From Rutstroemia sp. NJR-2017a BVV2 (taxonomy: Eukaryota > Ascomycota > Leotiomycetes > Helotiales > Rutstroemiaceae): a DNA stretch of 64,000 nucleotides. Positions within the stretch are counted from its first letter, which is position 1, and each line of letters starts with the position of its first letter. This document shows positions 58,299 through 64,000 of this stretch, in pieces. The notes under the pieces are model-generated. The model made no database searches. It saw nothing but the letters and a program-made list of their open reading frames with translations, and was not told where the DNA came from. The translations under genes were made by a program, and so were the position numbers. The stretch is taken from NCBI GenBank assembly GCA_002946415.1, contig NJPS01000006.1, positions 372,001-436,000 on the forward strand. The letters run 5' to 3'.

Positions 58299-60521
58299 AT
58301 GAATTCACACGATCAACGAGCGCAAGACTTCGTCAACGGAGATCCCTTCCATGCGGACGATTACCATCAGGACTACAAAGAGGGGATCTATCAAACCAAC
58401 ACCATAGGGCCGGGAGTTATAGCGTCCATACTAGTTATCATTATTACCGTGGTTTATCAGATTCTGGTCAATCTCAATTATGATCTGCTCCCTCCCTCGC
58501 AACTAGCCTGGAACGCGCTTGTCTACATAACTCCTATGCGACTCCTCGAATACGTAGATGACTATACCAGTCCATTTCGGATAGCGGATCCCAACATGAA
58601 GAATGTTCCGCGAACTCACTCCGAGAAGAGTGAGATCATGCGCCGCCTCTTCGGACTCGATACACCTGGGGGGATCATAGATACAGTTGCGAGTGCTGGA
58701 AGGAGAAGATTGTCGAGTCTTCCACTTATCGGATTAGGACCAGGTGGAGCAGAGGAAGTGCCTGCGGGGCTAGGAAATTGGGATAATTCTTGTTATCAGA
58801 ACAGCGTCCTCCAAGGGCTGGCGTCGCTGGATTTGCTACCGGGATTTCTCCAGAGCTTGCGATCTGATGGCTCCAATACTGAAGCGATGAAAATGGCCAA
58901 CGCGTTGCAGGAATTAATTACTACATTGAAAAATCCATCGAACAACGGAAGGAGGATTTGGACACCAGCTACATTGAAGAACATGAGCAGTTGGCAGCAA
59001 CAAGATGCGCAAGAATATTTTTCTGGGCTACTTGGCGCAATCGATAAAGAGCACGGTGTTGCGGCGAAATCCCATGGAGTTTCGGGCCTGGAGCAGGTAA
59101 AGGATTTGAAAGACAAGGGCGAAAACACGCCTGAACATCATTCGTTTTCCGAAAATCCACTGAATGGTGCGACTGCGACAAGAGTCGTTTGCACCAAGTG
59201 CGGATACTCTGAGGGTCTTAAAATCACCCCCTCACTGTGTGTGCCCTTGATTGTAGGTGATGGCTGGGAGTATCACCTATCAGAACTACTACATGAAGGC
59301 ACGAAGCTAGATTATGTGCAGGGCGTATACTGTGAGAGATGCACACTTCGTAAAAGCCATCATCTCCTCTCGATGTTAATGGAGCGTCTAAAGAATGAAC
59401 CAGAAGACAGTCGGATTCGGAAAAACACCTCCGAACGATTACAAGCCGTCACTGAAGCACTGGAAGACGACGATTTCTCCGAAAAGACGTTGAAAGAGAA
59501 ATGCAAAATTCCAACGGAACACTGGGTGACGATCACCAAATCGAAACAAGATATCATCGCCCGGCCGCCCAAATCTCTAGCTCTACATTTGAACCGAAGT
59601 ACATACACGCCCGAGGGCGAGCTAACAAAAAAGACGGCCGCGATCCGGTTCCCGAAATACCTTGATCTTGGTCCGTTTTCCTTAGGTAGCGCAGCGGACA
59701 AAGAATCCGCCGATGAGGAATGGCCCTTGACGCCATTAAAATCCATGGTCGCCGGTATCGAGCATAAATCTCGGATACGTGGACCTTTTTACGAATTACG
59801 CGCTGTGATCACCCATCAAGGTAGACACGAAAACGGCCATTACATATGCTACCGTAAGCATCCCGTGCCGGAGACGAAAGTAGACGAGAGTGGGAAGAGA
59901 CATGATCAGTGGTGGCGGTTGAGCGACGATCATGTTATGAAGGTTAGCGAGGAGAATGTTCTAGGGCAGGGAGGGGTTTTTATGATTTTTTATGATCAGA
60001 TCAGGCCTGCTGTTTATGTTCCTCCTACTGCTGAGGATGCGATGGTTGAGGAAATTACTGCGGAAGATATGAGGATGATCGATATCTCGCTTTCCGACTC
60101 GTCAAGACCTGTACCTGTACCACTTCCATCCTCACCCAAAGCCGCCGGCAATGCTCCATTGCCAGAAGCAGAACCTACAGATATCTCTCTACCAAATCCA
60201 TTACACCCCATTCCTATTCCTCCCGCAGAATCTCCATCCTCATCCCTCGAATCACACCCACCCACAACCGATTCCTCACCACCAACCACAACACCCGACA
60301 CCCCAACCACCCAATCCGAGCTCGACGAAGAAGAATCCGAAGCCGGACTAGAAGCAGACGAAGACCAAGACCCGGAAAAAGAAGACGGCGAATACAGCCC
60401 TACGAAAGCGATCTTGGTGCCGAAACCGTATTTACCGGGTCCGGGGCTAGGCGAGAAAAACAGAGAACAGGGTAGGAGTGGGAGTGCGGGTGGGTTGGTG
60501 GGGAATTTGGTTATGGTTTAG
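58299..60521 (+). CDS. UBP1: Membrane-anchored ubiquitin-specific protease, UBP1/USP30-like
   Basis: One exon, 740 residues from MNSHDQRAQDF, the first AUG in the frame. A single membrane segment lies at about 38-60 (VIASILVIIITVVYQILV), as in yeast Ubp1 and USP30, placing the protease on a membrane facing the cytosol. The Cys box GLGNWDNSCYQNSVLQ has its nucleophile at Cys165. Two CxxC pairs (CTKC at about 298, CERC at about 345) form the zinc ribbon. The His box GRHENGHYICYRK has His514, and WWRLSDD supplies the Asp. The Cys box has Trp-Asp where most USPs have Leu-Gly or similar. The last 150 residues are Pro/Ser/Glu-rich and disordered. It removes ubiquitin from membrane-associated substrates. 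Confidence 0.92.
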   Translation: MNSHDQRAQDFVNGDPFHADDYHQDYKEGIYQTNTIGPGVIASILVIIITVVYQILVNLNYDLLPPSQLAWNALVYITPMRLLEYVDDYTSPFRIADPNMKNVPRTHSEKSEIMRRLFGLDTPGGIIDTVASAGRRRLSSLPLIGLGPGGAEEVPAGLGNWDNSCYQNSVLQGLASLDLLPGFLQSLRSDGSNTEAMKMANALQELITTLKNPSNNGRRIWTPATLKNMSSWQQQDAQEYFSGLLGAIDKEHGVAAKSHGVSGLEQVKDLKDKGENTPEHHSFSENPLNGATATRVVCTKCGYSEGLKITPSLCVPLIVGDGWEYHLSELLHEGTKLDYVQGVYCERCTLRKSHHLLSMLMERLKNEPEDSRIRKNTSERLQAVTEALEDDDFSEKTLKEKCKIPTEHWVTITKSKQDIIARPPKSLALHLNRSTYTPEGELTKKTAAIRFPKYLDLGPFSLGSAADKESADEEWPLTPLKSMVAGIEHKSRIRGPFYELRAVITHQGRHENGHYICYRKHPVPETKVDESGKRHDQWWRLSDDHVMKVSEENVLGQGGVFMIFYDQIRPAVYVPPTAEDAMVEEITAEDMRMIDISLSDSSRPVPVPLPSSPKAAGNAPLPEAEPTDISLPNPLHPIPIPPAESPSSSLESHPPTTDSSPPTTTPDTPTTQSELDEEESEAGLEADEDQDPEKEDGEYSPTKAILVPKPYLPGPGLGEKNREQGRSGSAGGLVGNLVMV

Positions 60522-60875
60522 ATAGATTGGTGGGTGAGCATGTGTGTTTATAGGAATGGAGACGGGATGGGATTGGATGGGGCTCTTGTACTTCTATCCA
60601 TATATCATATGGCTGGACATGGCGCAACGTGTGGCGGTATTGTTTTACTCTTTATCGAGTTGGTTGGCTTTTGGGCTTTTAATTGATGGGTGGTAGGCTG
60701 GTTGCAATTGGAATTGCGATTAGAACGAATTATATTGTTTTTACTATCTGCTGCCACTATATATATAGGTAGATCGCCTGGCTGGCTGGCTGCGGCGATG
60801 AGCAAATAGTATATACTTGCTCTCTTCTTCCCTATTCTGCTTATACCAAAACTATGAAAGAATGCGTCTAGTATA

Positions 60876-60940
<65 letters not shown>

Positions 60941-62136
60941 TTATCCGTCTATTAATATACTCACTGTGTGTCTGTCTATCCATCTATTACTATACTCACA
61001 ACAGCCATCTCCTCCCAAATTCAAAACATCATAACTCATCCAGCACCTGCACACCTGAAATCATCTTACCCTATCCTTCCCCCCTTTAACTCGCTTACAC
61101 GCTTACCCCCTCCGACGCACAAACAAGCCGACAATAAATACCCAAAAGACACTGAGATAATGAAAATATTGTAACATCTATTCATCGGGTTATAATATTC
61201 AGCTATATATAATATACTGTCCCAAATCATCCAAGCCGAAGAGTCTGTCATGAACACTTTCTTCCAAGGTTGAGATCTTACATGTATCGAGCGTCTTGGA
61301 AATAAAGTGGCTGATTATATATGCAGTCTTAAGTAAAAAGCTTCTGGGTCCCTGAAGAGGAGGTAAAGGATAAGCGACTCTCGATTTGTGAACTGATCTA
61401 GTTACTTATTTATAGTTAAGCCCAAATAGTCTAGTTCAAGCCAATCCATACCAGACGGACGACATGATATTTCTCTTCTTCGAACTTACCCCCCCTCCTC
61501 AAACCTCATCTACAAAAACCATCCACCGACCCGCTACACTACTCACTCATAAGATCGAACAGAACCTACCAAATCTACCACAAACAGTCACACTAGTACA
61601 ACCGGGTTCATCACCCTCCCCACCAAAACCCAAGCAAGCAATCAAGAAACGGCACAAAGCAAATCTCAACCCAACTCATCCTCTCTCATTCTCTCCTATC
61701 ACACACACACATATATATACGTACAAAACATATACATGTCAACCAACCCATCCCGCTCCCCCAAATGCCGGAACCAAGCCAACCCCATTTTCCTTATATC
61801 ATATCCCTTTATTTATTATCCCAAGAACATCCACCCCAACCCCAACCCCCACCCCATCTCCCAAATTCCCCCAAAAAGATCTATATACAGGCCTAAAGAA
61901 TCCAAACACCATGCCAATGCCATGAAATGCAATGCGAATACAGCTAGCCAAACCAAACCAGCCAAACCAACCGATGCTTCCTTTCCTTTAGGCTCGCTCC
62001 AAACTTAACCAACCAAACAACCAATCCAGATGCGATGCAAAGATACTGATTATATATACAGTCAAAAAAGCGATTTTTAAAACCGTATCAATCAATCAAG
62101 AAAGAAAGAAAAATCCTCCTCCTCTTCTCCAGTATC
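60522..62136. other. Intergenic between convergent genes
   Basis: 1.6 kb between the UBP1-like stop and the phosphatase stop. It contains the CTGT microsatellite and AT-rich sequence. The plus frame at 61464-61925 is Pro/Thr-rich by composition, has no motif and is probably chance. Confidence 0.55.
60879..60940. repeat. Tetranucleotide microsatellite (TGTC)n
   Basis: About fifteen uninterrupted copies of TGTC, followed by a decayed TATCCGTC patch. It lies about 360 bp downstream of the UBP1-like stop. Confidence 0.95.
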
Positions 62137-63813
62137 TCAGAGCGCAGAAGTATGAGCGAGTTTTCCGCTCCTCAACTCCTCATCTCCTATTAACTTCCTT
62201 TTCCTTGCCGACGAACTCGAGGGTATGGGTGGATCGAGTTCTTCCGGCTTTTGCGTCTCCTTCTCCGTCTCTTCATCTATCTCTTTCTCTTTCTCTTTCT
62301 CTCCCACCCCATTCTCCCGACTCTGACTCGGCCTCAGCGCCTTCCTCTCACCAGCCTCCATGTTCCTCTCCTCCTCCTTCCTCTCGCTCAAACCCAACTG
62401 CTTAGCCTTCTCCCTCGCCTCCCACTTCTCCCTCAACACGCTATACACCATCAAATACTGCGTCGGACGATGCACCATCAGCATCCTCTGATCTCTCAGC
62501 CTCTTCACCGTATCGAAAACAGGATCATCGTCTTTCCCCAAATTATCCAATTGCCCCTTTTCTAATTCCCGCGAGAGATGATCCAGCGCAATGAATGTTC
62601 CTGTGCGGCCCACGCCCGCCGAGCAATGGATAATGCGCGGAGTGGTGGAGTGATTGTTGGCTATGCGGGAGACGTTGAGGAGAGTGAGGAGGGATTGGAT
62701 GTCCTCGGGTGATTGGGGTACGTCGTTGTCGGGCCAGTTCAGGAAGAGGAAATGGTGGATTGTGCGTTCTTCTCCTGATTCTTCTTCTGTTGGTTGAGGT
62801 TGGGGTTGGACTTGCTCTTGTTGCGCTTCTTGCTCCGTTTCTTTCGTCTCTTCTCCTTCCACCTGTTCCTCTTTGCTCTTCTCGCTACCACTCGTGCTCG
62901 GCACTGGCGACGGCGCGCGCGGGACTCGTTTTAGTTTCAACGTCCTCCTGACCGTACCCCGCTCCTCTTCTCTCGCCACACATTTTACCTCCCAATCCCC
63001 CAATCTCTTCACCTCCCCCACAGTCTCCGGATAATAGACGCCACACTTCTCAATCCCACCCTCCACCGGTCGAGTCAGCATGACCACCACTTCGGCCTTC
63101 TCCTGCCAACACATTTCCCAGAACAATCCCCCATCATGTCCATTATCCCTCGGGCCCTGGGTCGCTATATAATTTTCCGCCACTTCGTCATCTCCCCGCG
63201 CCGTAGCGCTACGTAACATGATCGGCGATGCATTGATATAACCAAATTGTAAAGATGACAAATGAATCCGATGATGTTCCCATGGATAGACGTCGCGGTA
63301 GCGGTTTCGACTGCGCGCGACGGGATGGAACATTATGGAGTTGGGCATCGTTCGTAGAGTCTGCTCATGCTCGCTCAGTAGGGCGAATTTGTTATTTAAT
63401 ATCCTCATTGGCAAGCTCAGAAATTGCGGAATGCTATTGTTCGACTTCTGCTGTTGCGAGTGCCATGATAAATCCGTCTTGACCGCCAAACCAGCCGTGG
63501 GGGGACATATTGCGGGAGAGGGGGATTTCGCTCTTGGTGGTGCGGTTGCCAGTGAAAGTAAAGGTTTGTCCGAAGTCGAAGGGCGTCTTTCGTAAATGGA
63601 GGAAACTTTGCTCTTGAACAGCTCCGATGACGAGGAATCCCCGAGCGAGGGCGCGCTTCTATTGTTGTCGGAACTCATGATGTTCTGCTCGTCGTGGTGG
63701 TGGCGATGACCGGGTTTATGATGATGTATGTAGATGCGAATTCGCTGGGAAAGCGGAACTTTATCCACACCGGGGGTCGTTCTATGGTGCAGATGATGTC
63801 CCAGGAGCCCCAT
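62137..63813 (-). CDS. Protein tyrosine phosphatase, classical PTP domain
   Basis: A single exon of 558 residues if translation begins at MGLLGHHLHH; a second good start, MSSDNNRSAP at 63678, would give 513. The PTP domain begins near 165 (RNRYRDVYPWEHHRI, the pTyr loop) and has NYIATQGP, the WPD loop (NWPDNDVP, Asp362) and the signature HCSAGVGRTG with Cys397 and Arg403, then the Q-loop (QYLMVY). All catalytic elements are intact. A fungal-specific insert of about 70 residues, rich in Glu/Gln (about 282-350), interrupts the domain before the WPD loop. The C-terminal 100 residues are charged and disordered. Family members in yeasts and filamentous fungi dephosphorylate MAP kinases. The N-terminal His-rich stretch is odd and may be leader. 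Confidence 0.9.
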   Translation of the reverse strand: MGLLGHHLHHRTTPGVDKVPLSQRIRIYIHHHKPGHRHHHDEQNIMSSDNNRSAPSLGDSSSSELFKSKVSSIYERRPSTSDKPLLSLATAPPRAKSPSPAICPPTAGLAVKTDLSWHSQQQKSNNSIPQFLSLPMRILNNKFALLSEHEQTLRTMPNSIMFHPVARSRNRYRDVYPWEHHRIHLSSLQFGYINASPIMLRSATARGDDEVAENYIATQGPRDNGHDGGLFWEMCWQEKAEVVVMLTRPVEGGIEKCGVYYPETVGEVKRLGDWEVKCVAREEERGTVRRTLKLKRVPRAPSPVPSTSGSEKSKEEQVEGEETKETEQEAQQEQVQPQPQPTEEESGEERTIHHFLFLNWPDNDVPQSPEDIQSLLTLLNVSRIANNHSTTPRIIHCSAGVGRTGTFIALDHLSRELEKGQLDNLGKDDDPVFDTVKRLRDQRMLMVHRPTQYLMVYSVLREKWEAREKAKQLGLSERKEEERNMEAGERKALRPSQSRENGVGEKEKEKEIDEETEKETQKPEELDPPIPSSSSARKRKLIGDEELRSGKLAHTSAL

Positions 63814-64000
63814 TGACTTTCGCGCGAACAGGCTTGCGGTTGGGGATTTTACGTTTCGTGTAACGGGTGAGCGACCGGTTTGAGCTTCGATGCTGTCGGA
63901 TTGGTGAATTGACTGTTTGCTTAAGGAAGGATCCTATATCCTCTCTTGTTGGTGCTACCTAGATGTCGAGAAGAGAGTTTCAGGGACAGGAATAGAAGGA

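Noticed and set aside
61464..61925. 153-codon plus-strand Pro/Thr-rich frame
   Set aside because: Low-complexity C/A-rich sequence without motif between two convergent 3' ends.

Overview
The window is nuclear DNA of a filamentous ascomycete. Short phased introns (48-106 nt, one of 352 nt) with GTATGT/GTAAGT-type donors, STAND/NACHT genes, a C2H2 plus fungal-specific transcription factor and the gene set point to Pezizomycotina. A helotialean Leotiomycete is my best guess, but that placement is inference from family resemblance.

Layout. (1) 1-5.4 kb is a decayed block. It holds minus-strand debris of a DUF3435-type tyrosine recombinase gene with C2H2 fingers and two coding-period tandem repeats, then a broken plus-strand zinc-finger gene. 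(2) 5.4-8.3 kb holds LAS1 and an unrecognised 399-residue protein. (3) 8.3-18.06 kb is a 9.7 kb stretch without a credible coding gene. (4) 18.06-20.04 kb is a four-exon NAD kinase. (5) 20.9-31.4 kb is an accessory block: a basic RRSTRIRK-tailed protein with an in-frame stop, an FHA-kinase gene, a decayed second FHA copy 3.5 kb on, and a NACHT NLR-like STAND gene, the last three all on the plus strand. (6) 32.5-35.6 kb is a three-exon C2H2/Fungal_trans transcription factor. (7) 35.6-45.4 kb is a second gene-free stretch of 9.8 kb. (8) 45.4-63.8 kb is a compact housekeeping region: RING protein, RPS29 (uS14), a small unknown protein, TRS31 (TRAPP), a Sec14/PDR16-like lipid transfer protein, POL12, MFAP1, ALB1, a membrane-anchored UBP1-like deubiquitinase and a protein tyrosine phosphatase.

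Functional threads. LAS1 (ITS2 cleavage), ALB1 (60S assembly and export) and RPS29 serve ribosome production. POL12 is the primase-polymerase B subunit, MFAP1 a spliceosome component, and TRS31 and the Sec14-like protein act in membrane traffic and lipid transfer. The accessory block could be a self/non-self or stress-response locus: a kinase with a phosphopeptide-binding domain lies beside an NLR-like switch, and one member of the pair is duplicated and decaying.

Gene models were joined by eye from reading frame and splice signals. I ran no searches; family calls rest on motifs I recognise. No convincing tRNA, rRNA or CRISPR array was seen.
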